A stretch of DNA of 64,000 nucleotides from Gammaproteobacteria bacterium (GCA_008081045.1 VMDC01000010.1:1-64000); one strand, 5' to 3'; positions 17,687 through 29,396 are shown, numbered from the stretch's first letter. Program-made: numbers and translations. The notes: generated by a model from the letters alone, not told the origin.

Positions 17687-18394
17687 TCATAACCAGTAGG
17701 ACACCACGGCGCTGCATCCCGCAATCCCGCACAGAATAAGGGAAGCTGTCCTCAGTCGCTGATGAGAAATCAGGCGCAAGGTTTTCATGGCGACCCAGTA
17801 ACCGAGCAATGTTGCCGGAATTAAAGGCAATGAAATCTGGATGTGCGGCCAAGCGAAGCGACCAACGGTTGACAGCATCGCCAGCGACATCAGACAGCTG
17901 ACGATGAAAAAAGCCGCGAGGTTCGCACGGATGAAGTCATTTTCTTCATGCTGCAGCACCAGCGCCATCGGCGGTCCGCCAATTGAGGAGCTGGTCCCCA
18001 TAAATCCCGAAAGAAATCCGGCAGAAAACATGGCGGGCGCAGTGGGTCGCAACATGATATTCGCCAGGCTGAGACCGACAGCAACAATCACAGAAAGCCC
18101 CAGCCACAGAGCAAGCGAGCGCTGGTCAATCCACAGCAACAGAAAACCCCCGGCCACTGTCCCCGGAATGCGACCGAGGATGGCAAATTTCAAACCGGCA
18201 AACGATATGGATTTCCAGAACTTCGCTGCATTGGCAACAGACAGAGTCAAGGCGCAAATTGTGATCGGCGCAGGTACGTACAGAGGGTCGATGAAGTACA
18301 ACAACGGCGCAGCAATGATCGCCAGACCGAAGCCAATGGAGCTCTGCACATAAGAGCCAACAAAAATCACCAGTACAGCAGTTAAGAGTTCCAC
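17687..18394 (-). CDS. TauE/SafE family membrane permease
   Basis: 235 residues with about eight hydrophobic segments. The N-terminal YVQSSIGFGLAIIAAPLLYFIDP and central GFLSGFMGTSSSIGGPPMAL repeats are the two halves of the TauE/SafE (DUF81) fold. The family exports or takes up sulfonates, sulfite or related organic anions; the substrate here is not determined. It may be co-transcribed with the TetR gene downstream. Confidence 0.87.
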   Translation of the reverse strand: MELLTAVLVIFVGSYVQSSIGFGLAIIAAPLLYFIDPLYVPAPITICALTLSVANAAKFWKSISFAGLKFAILGRIPGTVAGGFLLLWIDQRSLALWLGLSVIVAVGLSLANIMLRPTAPAMFSAGFLSGFMGTSSSIGGPPMALVLQHEENDFIRANLAAFFIVSCLMSLAMLSTVGRFAWPHIQISLPLIPATLLGYWVAMKTLRLISHQRLRTASLILCGIAGCSAVVSYWL

Positions 18395-18634
18395 TTAGTT
18401 ACCTGAGTTACTTGACGCCAGTATTCACAGTCGATTCGACGCGGCGGATGATAACCGCCCTTGACTGTGGGCTCCAGTATTACGGGCTGAGAGAATCTCT
18501 CATCACAGCCAGCCAGGCATTGGCCAGCTGCGCAGACTCACTTACAATCAACCACTGAAGCGCTCGCTCACAGGGTGAGCCGAGCCCATGATTTAAGCAC
18601 CAGCAACCGGATCGCTCAGACGAGGACGTGCCCT

Positions 18635-19741
18635 ATGAAAACCCGTGCCGCTATCGCTTTTGCTGCAGGAGACGCTCTGGAGATAGCAGAAGTAGATCTG
18701 GAAGGGCCTAAAGCCGGCGAGGTGCTGGTCGAGATCAAAGCCACAGGCGTTTGCCATACCGATGCCTTCACGCTCTCCGGAGACGATCCGGAAGGCGCTT
18801 TTCCCGCCATCCTGGGACATGAAGGCGCCGGCATCGTGGTTGAAGTCGGCAGCGGCGTGAGTTCGTTGAAGCCGGGCGATGCCGTGATTCCCCTTTACAC
18901 CCCGGAGTGCCGGCAATGCGACTTCTGCCTGCACCCCAAGACCAATTTATGCCAGTCTATCCGTGCCACCCAGGGTCAGGGCCTGATGCCGGACGGGACC
19001 AGCCGGTTTTCACTGGACGGTCAGCCCATTCTGCATTACATGGGCTGCTCGACCTTCTCCAATTACACCGTCCTGCCAGAGATTGCCTTGGCGAAAATTC
19101 GGCAAGATGCCCCGTTTGATAAGGTGTGCTATATCGGCTGCGGAGTCACAACCGGCGTTGGCGCCGTCGCCTTCGATGCCAAGGTAGAACCCGGCAGCAC
19201 CGTCGCAGTGTTCGGTTTAGGCGGTATCGGTCTCAACGTCATTCAAGGCGCCCGCATGGTGGGTGCAGACCGGATCATCGGAATAGACATCAATCCGCAG
19301 CGCGAAAGCCTTGGGCGGAAGTTCGGCATGACTGACTTCATTGACCCCGCTGCCGTCAAAAACGTTACCGAAGCAATCATCGATCTGACTGGTGGCGGCG
19401 TTGATTACTCTTTCGAATGCATTGGCAACGTCCACACCATGCGACAGGCTCTCGAATGCTGTCACAAAGGCTGGGGCGAGTCTTTCATCATCGGTGTAGC
19501 CGGCGCAGGGCAGGAAATCGCGACCCGACCGTTCCAACTGGTCACCGGCAGAAGCTGGCGCGGTACGGCTTTTGGTGGTGCACGGGGACGCACTGACGTA
19601 CCGAAGATTGTGGATTGGTACATGGATGGCAAAATCGACATCGATCCGCTGATTACCCACACAATGCCATTAGAAGACATCAATCAGGCGTTTGATCTGA
19701 TGCATGCTGGCGAGAGCATCCGGTCAGTGGTGATTTACTAG
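18635..19741 (+). CDS. adhC: S-(hydroxymethyl)glutathione dehydrogenase (class III ADH)
   Basis: 369 residues from the ATG at 18635. The catalytic zinc site is seen in [12 protein letters not shown] and ILGHEGAG, the structural zinc cysteines in [15 protein letters not shown], and the NAD-binding loop in [18 protein letters not shown]. It oxidises the glutathione-formaldehyde adduct to S-formylglutathione and can reduce S-nitrosoglutathione. The partner hydrolase FghA is not in the window. A glyoxalase-type gene follows 42 bases later, so the two probably share a transcript. Confidence 0.95.
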   Translation: MKTRAAIAFAAGDALEIAEVDLEGPKAGEVLVEIKATGVCHTDAFTLSGDDPEGAFPAILGHEGAGIVVEVGSGVSSLKPGDAVIPLYTPECRQCDFCLHPKTNLCQSIRATQGQGLMPDGTSRFSLDGQPILHYMGCSTFSNYTVLPEIALAKIRQDAPFDKVCYIGCGVTTGVGAVAFDAKVEPGSTVAVFGLGGIGLNVIQGARMVGADRIIGIDINPQRESLGRKFGMTDFIDPAAVKNVTEAIIDLTGGGVDYSFECIGNVHTMRQALECCHKGWGESFIIGVAGAGQEIATRPFQLVTGRSWRGTAFGGARGRTDVPKIVDWYMDGKIDIDPLITHTMPLEDINQAFDLMHAGESIRSVVIY

Positions 19742-19783
19742 CTTTGCCATACGCTAAAGTCACAACAGCAGAAGGACAGTTTG

Positions 19784-20203
19784 ATGAAATATCTCCACAC
19801 GATGGTCAGAGTGAGTGACCTGGACAGCTCACTGGATTTTTACTGCAACACGCTTGGCCTGAAAGAGCTGCGTCGATATGACAGTGAGCAGGGGCGTTTT
19901 ACTTTGGTTTTTCTCGCCGCCCCCGGTGATGAAACGGCTCAGGTAGAACTGACTTATAACTGGGAACTTGAAGACTATGGGGAAGGCCGCAATTTCGGCC
20001 ATCTGGCCTATGCTGTGGAAGACATTTACGCACTCTGTCAGCGTCTCTTAGACCACGGTGTCACGATCAATCGTCCTCCTCGCGACGGTCGCATGGCATT
20101 TGTCAGATCCCCCGACAATATCTCCATTGAATTACTGCAGCAGGGAGAACCTCTGCCCCCTGCTGAACCCTGGCTATCCATGGAAAACTCAGGGCACTGG
20201 TGA
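19784..20203 (+). CDS. gloA: Glyoxalase I-like VOC protein
   Basis: 139 residues from the ATG at 19784 with GAAGGA upstream. The four metal ligands of GloA can be placed: His in KYLHTMVRV, Glu in VELTYNW, His in NFGHLAY and Glu in SIELLQ. This supports lactoylglutathione lyase activity on methylglyoxal-glutathione. It follows the glutathione-dependent formaldehyde dehydrogenase, making a small aldehyde-detoxification pair. Confidence 0.88.
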   Translation: MKYLHTMVRVSDLDSSLDFYCNTLGLKELRRYDSEQGRFTLVFLAAPGDETAQVELTYNWELEDYGEGRNFGHLAYAVEDIYALCQRLLDHGVTINRPPRDGRMAFVRSPDNISIELLQQGEPLPPAEPWLSMENSGHW

Positions 20204-20329
20204 TACCCGGCTTGAGCTGCACCAGCGCGTCATTTAACATACCGACCCGTTAAACGCTCACCGACTCACGCATCTCTTTGCGCGTCTGCCGGGCGGCCAG
20301 ACCCCATAACCTCACTTGGATTAACCACG

Positions 20330-21202
20330 ATGCAGTTACTCGACGGAACCGCCTGTTCTCAACAAATACGCCAGGAGATCGCCCTGGAGGTCGAAGCCAT
20401 CGTAGCCGCCGGCAAGCGCCCTCCTCATCTGGCAGCTGTGCTCGTCGGTGATGATGGCGCCAGTCAGAACTATGTTGGCATGAAAGTCCGCGATTGTGAG
20501 GAAGTGGGTTTCGGCTCAACAACGGTCAGGATGAAGGCGAGTACAACCGAGGCGGAGTTGCTGGCAAAAATCGACGAACTCAACAGCAATGACGCTATTG
20601 ACGGGTTTATTGTGCAACTGCCACTGCCCTCACAGATTAACGAAAATAACGTGATCCTGGCGATCGATCCAAAGAAGGACGTCGATGGGTTCTGCCCGGA
20701 AAATGTCGGCAACCTCAGCCTCGGGCTACCGACGTTTGTCTCGGCCACACCCAACGGCATCATGGAACTACTCAGACGCTATGAGATTGAAACCGAAGGA
20801 AAGCACTGCGTGGTGCTGGGCCGCAGCAACATCGTCGGCACGCCCATCGCAGTGCTGATGTCGCGCAACACCAACCCCGGCAACGCAACGGTCACCCTTG
20901 CGCACAGCAGGACGAAAAACCTCAAGGCACTGTGTGCCAGCGCAGACATCCTGATCGTGGCCATCGGCAGAACTGAATTTGTCACTGCCGATATGGTCAA
21001 GGACGGCGCAGTCGTGATCGACGTGGGCCAGACCCGGGTACCGGACAACACACGCAAATCCGGGTTCCGCAATGTCGGTGATGTCGACTTTGAACAGGTT
21101 AAGGACAAATGTTCATATATCACCTTTGTTACCGGAGGTGTCGGCCCGATGACTCGCGCCTCCTTACTTCAGAACACCCTTAAAGCGTACCAACGCAGAT
21201 AG
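20330..21202 (+). CDS. folD: Bifunctional methylene-THF dehydrogenase/cyclohydrolase FolD
   Basis: 290 residues. Active-site segments are present: [14 protein letters not shown] with the catalytic Lys and Tyr, [13 protein letters not shown], and the NADP loop [17 protein letters not shown], then [16 protein letters not shown] at the end. It interconverts methylene-, methenyl- and formyl-tetrahydrofolate. The aminotransferase gene starts 10 bases after its stop, suggesting co-transcription. Confidence 0.96.
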   Translation: MQLLDGTACSQQIRQEIALEVEAIVAAGKRPPHLAAVLVGDDGASQNYVGMKVRDCEEVGFGSTTVRMKASTTEAELLAKIDELNSNDAIDGFIVQLPLPSQINENNVILAIDPKKDVDGFCPENVGNLSLGLPTFVSATPNGIMELLRRYEIETEGKHCVVLGRSNIVGTPIAVLMSRNTNPGNATVTLAHSRTKNLKALCASADILIVAIGRTEFVTADMVKDGAVVIDVGQTRVPDNTRKSGFRNVGDVDFEQVKDKCSYITFVTGGVGPMTRASLLQNTLKAYQRR

Positions 21203-21212
21203 AGACTCCAGC

Positions 21213-22403
21213 ATGTTCCAATCACTCCAGTCGCTTCCACCGGATCCTATTCTTGGCCTGTCAGCTGCCTACCGCGCCGACACTAACCCTTCTAAAGTCG
21301 ACCTGGGCGTAGGCATCTACAAAGATGCCAACGGCAGGACACCGGTGATGCGCGCGGTGAAAAGAGCGGAAGAAATTCTGGTTGCCTCACAGGACAGCAA
21401 GGCCTATGTCGCCCCTACTGGTGCTGCCGGGTACAATGAGATAGTTGCCAGCCTGCTGCTGGGTAACACGCTCAAGCAATCGCTCGCCGATCGCCGGGTC
21501 ACCGTACAAACTCCCGGCGGTTGCGGCGGACTTCGCATTGCCGCCGAGTTCATTCGTCAGGCCAATCCGGATGCAACTGTCTGGGTGAGTGATCCGACCT
21601 GGGCGAACCACATCCCTCTGCTTGGCTCAGCCGGACTTCAATTCAAGCAATATCCGTATTATGACTATGACACCCACGCTGTTAAGTTTGACGAAATGCT
21701 GGAGTGCCTGCGTCAGATACCGAAAGGTGATCTGGTGTTGCTGCACGGGTGTTGCCACAATCCAAGCGGAGCTGACCTGACCATCGAGCAGTGGCAGGCG
21801 GTGAAAGAAGCGGCACTGGCTCGGGGTTTTACGGTATTCATAGATCTCGCCTATCAGGGTCTGGGGGACGGCCTCGATGCGGATGTATATGGCGTCAGGC
21901 TACTCGCAGAGTCTTTGCCAGAACTGATCGTCGTGAGTTCCTGCTCTAAAAATTTTGGTCTTTATCGCGAACGCACCGGAGCGCTCACGCTTATCTGCGA
22001 GACCGCTGAAGCCACTGCAGCAGCAACCACACTGCTCGCAGCTGCGGCGCGGGCCAATTACTCCATGCCACCGGATCATGGCGCAGCCATCGTGCAGACC
22101 ATCATGGAAAGCCCTGAACTCAGCAGCGACTGGGACGCTGAACTCAAGGAAATACGCGACCGGATCAACAGCCTGCGCGCGCTGCTGGTCGCAAGACTCC
22201 AGAGCGCCGGAGTTGACCGGGACTTCAGCTTCATCGAGCAAGAGAAAGGCATGTTCTCATTTCTGGGCGTCAACAAAGACCAGATCCAGACTTTGATCCA
22301 GCAGTACAGTATCTATCTGGTAGGTTCCAGCCGGATCAATATTGCCAGCATTAATGACGATAACATTGACTATCTGGTTGAAAGTATAAAAGCGGTTCTC
22401 TGA
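21213..22403 (+). CDS. Aromatic/aspartate aminotransferase, class I (TyrB/AspC type)
   Basis: 396 residues, the usual length. The N-terminus (PPDPILGLSAAYRADTNPSKVDLGVG) is the signature of the AspC/TyrB group. The PLP lysine is in SSCSKNFGLYRERTG and the substrate carboxylate arginine in GSSRINIAS. It transfers amino groups between glutamate and aspartate or aromatic 2-oxo acids; I cannot separate TyrB from AspC. A DAHP synthase gene lies convergently next to it, so a link to aromatic amino acids is plausible. Confidence 0.92.
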   Translation: MFQSLQSLPPDPILGLSAAYRADTNPSKVDLGVGIYKDANGRTPVMRAVKRAEEILVASQDSKAYVAPTGAAGYNEIVASLLLGNTLKQSLADRRVTVQTPGGCGGLRIAAEFIRQANPDATVWVSDPTWANHIPLLGSAGLQFKQYPYYDYDTHAVKFDEMLECLRQIPKGDLVLLHGCCHNPSGADLTIEQWQAVKEAALARGFTVFIDLAYQGLGDGLDADVYGVRLLAESLPELIVVSSCSKNFGLYRERTGALTLICETAEATAAATTLLAAAARANYSMPPDHGAAIVQTIMESPELSSDWDAELKEIRDRINSLRALLVARLQSAGVDRDFSFIEQEKGMFSFLGVNKDQIQTLIQQYSIYLVGSSRINIASINDDNIDYLVESIKAVL

Positions 22404-22492
22404 GTCACTGACCTGATTTCAGAACATCTGTGGCAGCCCGGATGGCTGAGCGCTCAACCGTTCGTTGAGGCCGGACGCAATCGCCTGCGCAG

Positions 22493-23572
22493 TCAGACTG
22501 CTCGCGACTTTAGCGGGCCGCGGATGGCTTCGGCAAATGCCCGCAGGACCGTCTCAGTTGTCGTCCAGCTGATGCAGGCGTCGGTAACTGAGACGCCCGG
22601 GCGGATTTCTGCCAGATCATCAGGGATCGGCTGATTGCCCTCTTCCAGATTGCTTTCAAGCATCACGCCGATGATGGAACGGTTGCCCTGGCCGATCTGC
22701 TCGGCAACAGAGTCGAGCACCTCCCGCTGTCTGGCCGGGTCTTTCTGTGAGTTCCCGTGACTACAATCAATCATGAGATTTTCAGCGTGACCGGCTTTGC
22801 GCAGCTCAGCCTCACATTGCGCCACAAATTCCGGCTGATAGTTAGGGGCCTTTCCACCGCGCAGAATGACATGGCAATGCGGATTGCCTTCTGTGCGGAA
22901 TACTGCAACGCGCCCCTCACCGGTGACGCTGATAAAACTGTGGTTTGCTGATGCTGATCGAATGCCGTTGATCGCCACCGAAAGATCACCGTCTACGTTA
23001 TTCTTAAAGCCGATAGCCGAGGAGATACCGCTGGCCAGCTTGCGATGGGTGGGCGACTCCGTTGTCCGGGCACCGATTGCTGTCCAGCTCACAAGATCCT
23101 GCAGGTACTGAGGTGAGATCAGATCGAGCGCTTCAATCGCGATCGGCAGGCCCAGCTCAGCGATCTCCAGCATCAGTTTTCGACCGATACGCAGTCCCTG
23201 ATCAATCTTGTGACTGCCATCGAGAAACGGATCGTAAATTAAACCTTCCCAGCCGACCGACGTTCTCGGCTTTTCGAAATACACCCGCATCAGGACTAGC
23301 AACTCATCAGACAGCTCGTCCGCCAGCGGCTTCAGCAAGCGGGCGTACTGCATTGCCTCATCCGGATTGTGGATCGAGCACGGTCCAACAACGACGATCA
23401 GGCGCGGGTCGGTGCGCTCCAGAACACCTTTCACTGCCCGATGACCCTCTCGGACTGTCGCCAAAGCCTGGCCCTGAAGGGCAAACTCCTGCCGCAATTC
23501 ATCGGGCGTGGGCAGGTGTTCAAACCCTGTGATGTGCAGGTTATGAACCTCATTGCTCTCTGCGTTTGCCAT
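22493..23572 (-). CDS. aroG: DAHP synthase, type I
   Basis: 359 residues from the ATG at 23572, preceded by GGAGTAACC. Family motifs are VVVGPCSIHNPDEA, RVYFEKPRTSVGWEG with the PEP-binding residues, and MIDCSHGNSQKDP with a metal ligand. It condenses phosphoenolpyruvate and erythrose 4-phosphate, the first shikimate step. Which amino acid inhibits it cannot be read from the sequence with certainty, so the symbol aroG stands for the AroF/G/H family. It is divergent from efpL. Confidence 0.93.
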   Translation of the reverse strand: MANAESNEVHNLHITGFEHLPTPDELRQEFALQGQALATVREGHRAVKGVLERTDPRLIVVVGPCSIHNPDEAMQYARLLKPLADELSDELLVLMRVYFEKPRTSVGWEGLIYDPFLDGSHKIDQGLRIGRKLMLEIAELGLPIAIEALDLISPQYLQDLVSWTAIGARTTESPTHRKLASGISSAIGFKNNVDGDLSVAINGIRSASANHSFISVTGEGRVAVFRTEGNPHCHVILRGGKAPNYQPEFVAQCEAELRKAGHAENLMIDCSHGNSQKDPARQREVLDSVAEQIGQGNRSIIGVMLESNLEEGNQPIPDDLAEIRPGVSVTDACISWTTTETVLRAFAEAIRGPLKSRAV

Positions 23573-23758
23573 GGTTACTCCGATATCGGGAAGGCGGGGA
23601 TTATGGGGTAAATCAGGAACCAACTCAAAGAAAATCCGGATTTATTCCGATGTCATTGTACATCAGCAGGCTTTGCTTTAACGTTCGCACTGCTCAGGGC
23701 CAAGGAGAGTTCGACAGTGCTTATGGCCTGACACACTGCATCAAAAGAGGAATACGCC

Positions 23759-24325
23759 ATGCCCAAAGCAAGTGAACTGAAAAAAGGCATGATAGTGGAA
23801 ATCGATGGATTTCCACATATCGTAAAGACGTTGGAAGCTAAATCGCCGTCCTCAAGGGGCGCTTCCACTCTCTATAAGATCCGCTTTAACAATCTGAAGA
23901 CGGGCCAGAAGCTGGACAGCTCTTTCAAAGGTGAAGATGTACTTAAAGAAGCAGACTGCGCAAGAATAGCCGTCCAGTACTCCTATCGCGACGGCGAAAT
24001 CTATTACTTTATGGATATGGAAGATTTTACTCAATATGGTCTGGGAGCCAGCCAGATAGATGAGCAAATTCCCTATCTGGTCGAACAGCAGGAAGACATC
24101 ATCGCCCTCATTGTTGAGGGCAACCTGGTTGCCGTTGAGCTGCCTCAGTCAGTGAATCTTGAAGTTGTCGACACGCCACCGGCCGTAACCGGCTCCTCAG
24201 CGACCAACCGGAGCAAGACGGCAATTCTGTCAACCGGCCTTGAAATTCAGGTCCCCGAATATTTAGCGCCGGGTGAAACAGTTAAAGTGAACACTGCTAC
24301 CGGAAAATTTATGTCAAGAGCCTGA
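23759..24325 (+). CDS. efpL: EF-P-like elongation factor EfpL (YeiP)
   Basis: 188 residues with three KOW/OB domains. The tip loop reads KSPSSRGASTLYKIRF, with Arg in place of the modified Lys of canonical EF-P, and the end (RSKTAILSTGLEIQVPEYLAPGE) matches YeiP. EfpL helps ribosomes pass polyproline and some other difficult motifs without post-translational modification. No epmA/epmB genes are in the window. The start has no strong ribosome site. Confidence 0.9.
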   Translation: MPKASELKKGMIVEIDGFPHIVKTLEAKSPSSRGASTLYKIRFNNLKTGQKLDSSFKGEDVLKEADCARIAVQYSYRDGEIYYFMDMEDFTQYGLGASQIDEQIPYLVEQQEDIIALIVEGNLVAVELPQSVNLEVVDTPPAVTGSSATNRSKTAILSTGLEIQVPEYLAPGETVKVNTATGKFMSRA

Positions 24326-24409
24326 TGGCGGGCATAAGCAGACATTGGCTGTTCGCTGCCTGAATCAGATCTTGCATACGGCATGAAGCCGGTGGCAGTA
24401 ATTTCTGAT

Positions 24410-24784
24410 TTACTCCGATGCCCCGACAGCGGGATCTGCTGGCGCAGCCTGACAGTTCCAGCAAACCGCAAAAGTGCCATCAACTTTTTCGTGACACGCA
24501 TGACAGACCCAGGCATCGAATTCGGGCAGGCTGGCTAACTCCATTTCGCTCACCAGTCGCTCAGCTGTCTGGTAATAGAGCGCGCTGACCACCCACACCT
24601 CTCCCATGCATTCGGTTACCGGCAACTCCCCGGCCACGGAATACAGGCGGTCATTCCTCGTTTCTACTTCAATCCCCTGCTGCTCCAGCATGTTTTTCAC
24701 ATGCCAGACCAGAGCGATATTGTTGTTTGAGTAAATTTTTTTCACCTGACAGGCACTCTGCTCCGGGGTGCTATGGCTGAACAT
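24410..24784 (-). CDS. DUF2007-like protein with zinc-ribbon tail
   Basis: 124 residues if translated from the ATG at 24784; a GTG at 24745 (beginning VKKIYSNNN) fits the family start better, and neither has a convincing ribosome site. The N-terminal half (IYSNNNIALVWHVKNMLEQQGIEV) is the DUF2007 signal-transducer-like fold. The C-terminus has CHACHEKVDGTFAVCWNC, two CxxC pairs forming a zinc ribbon. Function unknown. Confidence 0.75.
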   Translation of the reverse strand: MFSHSTPEQSACQVKKIYSNNNIALVWHVKNMLEQQGIEVETRNDRLYSVAGELPVTECMGEVWVVSALYYQTAERLVSEMELASLPEFDAWVCHACHEKVDGTFAVCWNCQAAPADPAVGASE

Positions 24785-24877
24785 TTTGTCGCGGATCTAC
24801 TGTCTCAGTTTGCCAATCATCTGCCCTGTATCACAACCTGCTTCGATAAATCACAGGCGATGGATTTCTTGTTATCT

Positions 24878-26464
24878 CTAACGATTGAACTGCGACCAAC
24901 GCATACCCGTTGCAAACAGAACAGCGAGATAAATCGCGATTCCGGCAAGCACCAGAAAGATCAGCCTGACAACCTGTTCCAAGACAGACCACTCCAGCCA
25001 CTCAGACCAGGAACCCGAACCATAGAAAACAAAAATCATCATGATCACATTTGCCAGCAACACCTGGAAAAGAAAGCGGGGCCAGCCTGGATGCAACCGA
25101 AAGACGCCTGAGCGCTTCAGCATCAACAACAGCCCTCCGGCGTTAAGGTACGCGGCAAGACTCGTGGCAAGCGCCAGACCGACATGGGCCCAACCACCGA
25201 GGTAAAACAGCAGATTAAGGACCATATTGGCTGACATCGCAATCACCCCGATTCGCACAGGCGTTGTCGTGTCCTGCCTCGCGTAAAAGCCCGGGGCAAA
25301 AATCTTCACCCCCATGAAAGCCAGCAAGCCAACAGCATATGCCCGCAAGCTCCCGGCCGAACTGACAACATCCTCGACCGGGAAATTCTGATTCTGGAAC
25401 AGGGTGATCAGCAGTGGCTCCGCCAGCACCAAGAGCCCGATGGTTGCCGGCATCGCAATCAGGACTACCAGCCTCAACGCCCAGTCTAGGGTTTCAGAGA
25501 ACGCTTCAGAAGAAGATTCGGCGTGATGCCGCGACAGGCTCGGCAGGACAACGATCGCAATGGCAATACCAAAAGTGCCCAGCGGCAACTCCATCAGGCG
25601 GTCGGAATAATACAGCCAGGAAACGCTGCCGGTGACCAGCAAGGAGGCGATCACGGTATCCAGCAGTAAATTGATCTGACTGACAGAAACTCCGAACAGC
25701 GCCGGCAGCATCAGCTGCTTGATGCGCGACACACCCTCTTTATCTCGGTTAGGTCGGGGCACCGGCACCAGGCGCAGACGGGCCAGAAAAGGCAGCTGAA
25801 ACAGTAACTGAGCAAATCCTGCGATCAGGACAGCCCAAGCCAGGGCCAGCTCCGGCTGCCGCAGATAGGGGGCCAGCAGCACGGAGCAGCCGATCAGCGA
25901 GACATTCAGCAGCGCCGGAGTCAGGGCCGGCACAGCGAACCGGCCGTAACTGTTGAGTATGGCACTGCACAAAGCGGTCAGAGAGATCAGTAATAAATAG
26001 GGGAAGGTTATTCGCAGCATCTGCACGAAAAGGGCAAATTTTTCCGGTTCATCCGTAAATCCGTACGCAATCGGAACTGCCAGATAGGGCGCTGCAATCA
26101 CAACCAACAGCGTGATGATGAGTAGAAAACCACCGAGACTCGCAGCGGTCGCGCCAATCAGGTTCTGAACGGCTTCGAGTGGCTTCTGACTTCGGTATTC
26201 CGACAAGATCGGCACGAAGGCCTGGCTGAATGCGCCCTCGGCAAACAACCTTCGCATGAAGTTCGGAATTTTATTTGCCAGAAAAAACGCATCCGTGGCA
26301 TCGGAAGTGCCAAACAGCCGCGCGATGACGATATCCCGGACCAGCCCGAGGACCCGAGAAATCAGAGTCATGGAACCCGTTACCCCGCTTGAACGGAGCA
26401 AGCCTTCACTGGAAGTCTGTCCGGGGGACTCCGAGGGTCCGGTGGCTGGCTGGTCACTGCTCAT
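24878..26464 (-). CDS. murJ: Lipid II flippase MurJ
   Basis: 528 residues with about 14 membrane segments. After a Ser/Gly-rich N-terminal tail, SGVTGSMTLISRVLGLVRDIVIARLFG and ATDAFFLANKIPNFMRRLFAEGAFSQAFVPI are the MurJ hallmark region. It flips lipid II across the inner membrane for peptidoglycan synthesis. It is divergent from rpsT, the usual gammaproteobacterial neighbour. Confidence 0.95.
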   Translation of the reverse strand: MSSDQPATGPSESPGQTSSEGLLRSSGVTGSMTLISRVLGLVRDIVIARLFGTSDATDAFFLANKIPNFMRRLFAEGAFSQAFVPILSEYRSQKPLEAVQNLIGATAASLGGFLLIITLLVVIAAPYLAVPIAYGFTDEPEKFALFVQMLRITFPYLLLISLTALCSAILNSYGRFAVPALTPALLNVSLIGCSVLLAPYLRQPELALAWAVLIAGFAQLLFQLPFLARLRLVPVPRPNRDKEGVSRIKQLMLPALFGVSVSQINLLLDTVIASLLVTGSVSWLYYSDRLMELPLGTFGIAIAIVVLPSLSRHHAESSSEAFSETLDWALRLVVLIAMPATIGLLVLAEPLLITLFQNQNFPVEDVVSSAGSLRAYAVGLLAFMGVKIFAPGFYARQDTTTPVRIGVIAMSANMVLNLLFYLGGWAHVGLALATSLAAYLNAGGLLLMLKRSGVFRLHPGWPRFLFQVLLANVIMMIFVFYGSGSWSEWLEWSVLEQVVRLIFLVLAGIAIYLAVLFATGMRWSQFNR

Positions 26465-26602
26465 ACGCGGAATTGGTTCGATGCATGGATCGCCTCTCTG
26501 CAGATCCGAAAGACTACATGCTCAGTTAACTTAAACTGGTTAATTGTTGATTTTATTATATATTTTACTAACTGAGAAAAGCCACTCAGCGCATCCGAAA
26601 TA

Positions 26603-26631
26603 TTGACATCAAAAGCTGAAAACGGCATAGT
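26603..26631 (+). promoter_or_regulatory. Promoter for rpsT
   Basis: TTGACA (26603-26608) and CATAGT (26626-26631) are 17 bp apart, followed by a long leader to the rpsT start at 26732. The -35 is consensus and the -10 is four of six. The 267-bp gap between murJ and rpsT otherwise holds only AT-rich sequence near 26535-26570. Confidence 0.55.
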
Positions 26632-26731
26632 GTCGCCCCTTTACCGCGGCGTGCAACTGAGCCGCGCTGAATCACCAGTTTAAATCCGCTCAATCGGAGC
26701 AGATTCGGAAGACAGTAACAAGGAGCTACAA

Positions 26732-26995
26732 TTGGCCAACTCTCCACAAGCCCGCAAAAGAGCCCGTCAGGGGGAATCGCGACGTCGACATAATGCATCC
26801 TTCCGTTCGATGGTGCGCACCTACATTAAAAAAGTTGACGCGGCCATCGCCGGCGGCGATCAGAGCGCTGCGGCGACTGCCTACAGTGAAGCGGTTCCGG
26901 TCATTGATCGCATGGCGGATAAGGGCATTATTCACAAAAATAAGGCCGCCCGGCACAAAAGCCGGCTGAATGCCGCCGTGAAGGGCATGCAGTAA
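26732..26995 (+). CDS. rpsT: 30S ribosomal protein S20
   Basis: 87 residues. The start is TTG at 26732 with AAGGAG seven bases upstream; no ATG fits. E. coli rpsT also starts with UUG, which takes part in its translational autoregulation, so the same control is likely here. The sequence ([20 protein letters not shown], then [20 protein letters not shown]) is typical S20. A hairpin terminator follows directly. Confidence 0.97.
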   Translation: MANSPQARKRARQGESRRRHNASFRSMVRTYIKKVDAAIAGGDQSAAATAYSEAVPVIDRMADKGIIHKNKAARHKSRLNAAVKGMQ

Positions 26996-27006
26996 GCAGC
27001 ATTCAG

Positions 27007-27036
27007 AAAAAAAACCGGCATACGCCGGTTTTTTTT
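27007..27036. terminator. Bidirectional terminator between rpsT and proB
   Basis: A perfect stem, AAACCGGC/GCCGGTTT extended by A and T runs on both sides with a 4-base loop, lies between the convergent rpsT and proB genes. It should end transcription in both directions. Confidence 0.9.
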
Positions 27037-27041
27037 GCCCT

Positions 27042-28160
27042 TCAGAGTAGGATCAGGTTGTCGCGATGGATGATCTCTTCCTCACCAACATAGCCCAGCA
27101 GGCTCTCGATCTGATCGCTGTTCTTACCACAGAGACGGGAAACTTCCACCGCGTCATAATTCACCAACCCGCGCGCTATCTCCACGCCCTGGTGATCGTG
27201 ACAGGCCACCACATCGCCGCGGAGAAAACTGCCGGAGACACTCTGAATTCCGACCGCCAACAGACTCCGACCTGAATGCCGCAGCACCTCGACAGCTCCG
27301 GGGTCGAGAACCAATGTTCCTGCCAGGCTCAGTTGACCCGCCAACCACTGCTCTCGAGCCGTCATTGGCTCACTGTCAGCATACAGATGCGTGCCCAGCT
27401 CCTCGCCCTTCGCAAGACGCATCAGGACATCGGTTAACCTGCCTCTGGCGATCACCGTGTCGGTACCGGACCGGGCTGCCAGTTTCGCAGCATTCAGTTT
27501 TGACTGCATGCCACCCCGACCCAGACTGCCGCCGGCTCCTGCCATGTCGGCCAGACTTGGATCGTTCGCCGCCGCACTCGGAACCAGGCGCGCATCAGCA
27601 GCCACGCGGGGATCTGCTGTAAACAGACCCTCCTGATCGGTGAGAATAACCAGACCATCAGCATTAATCAGATTCGCCACAAGCGCCGCCAGCGTGTCGT
27701 TATCACCGAAGCACAGCTCTGCCGTGGCGACCGTATCATTTTCATTAACCACCGGCATCGCACCCAGTTCCAGTAGCGTTTGCAGAGTGCTACGGGCGTT
27801 GAGATAACGGGTACGATCAGACAGATCCTCGTGACTTAGCAAGATCTGGGCTGCACGCACCTCGTGCTCCATGAAGCAGCTTTCATAGGCCTGAATAACC
27901 CCCATCTGCCCCACCGCGGCAGCAGCCTGCTGCAAATGAATCTCGCGAGGGCGCTCAGTCAGGCCCAGGCGGCTGACGCCTTCTGCCACCGCGCCACTGG
28001 ACACGAGCACAAGTTGCATACCGGTCGCCTTGAGGCAGACCAGCTGTCTTGCCCAGTCTGCAATTGCCCTGCGGTCAAGCCCCAGCCCGTCATTGGTAAC
28101 CAGCGAGCTTCCGACTTTGACAACCCAGCGTTTGCCCTGAGTGAATTTATCCCTGTTCAT
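27042..28160 (-). CDS. proB: Glutamate 5-kinase with PUA domain
   Basis: 372 residues. The amino-acid kinase domain begins [14 protein letters not shown] and includes NENDTVA and [13 protein letters not shown], the substrate and nucleotide sites. The C-terminal ~90 residues form the PUA domain. It phosphorylates glutamate at the start of proline synthesis. It lies after obgE, with a 30-base gap, in the conserved rplU-rpmA-obgE-proB order. Confidence 0.96.
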   Translation of the reverse strand: MNRDKFTQGKRWVVKVGSSLVTNDGLGLDRRAIADWARQLVCLKATGMQLVLVSSGAVAEGVSRLGLTERPREIHLQQAAAAVGQMGVIQAYESCFMEHEVRAAQILLSHEDLSDRTRYLNARSTLQTLLELGAMPVVNENDTVATAELCFGDNDTLAALVANLINADGLVILTDQEGLFTADPRVAADARLVPSAAANDPSLADMAGAGGSLGRGGMQSKLNAAKLAARSGTDTVIARGRLTDVLMRLAKGEELGTHLYADSEPMTAREQWLAGQLSLAGTLVLDPGAVEVLRHSGRSLLAVGIQSVSGSFLRGDVVACHDHQGVEIARGLVNYDAVEVSRLCGKNSDQIESLLGYVGEEEIIHRDNLILL

Positions 28161-28190
28161 GGCCTTTGTGTTCTGTGACTGCGCATGTGC

Positions 28191-29387
<1,197 letters not shown>

Positions 29388-29396
29388 TCAGCACAA

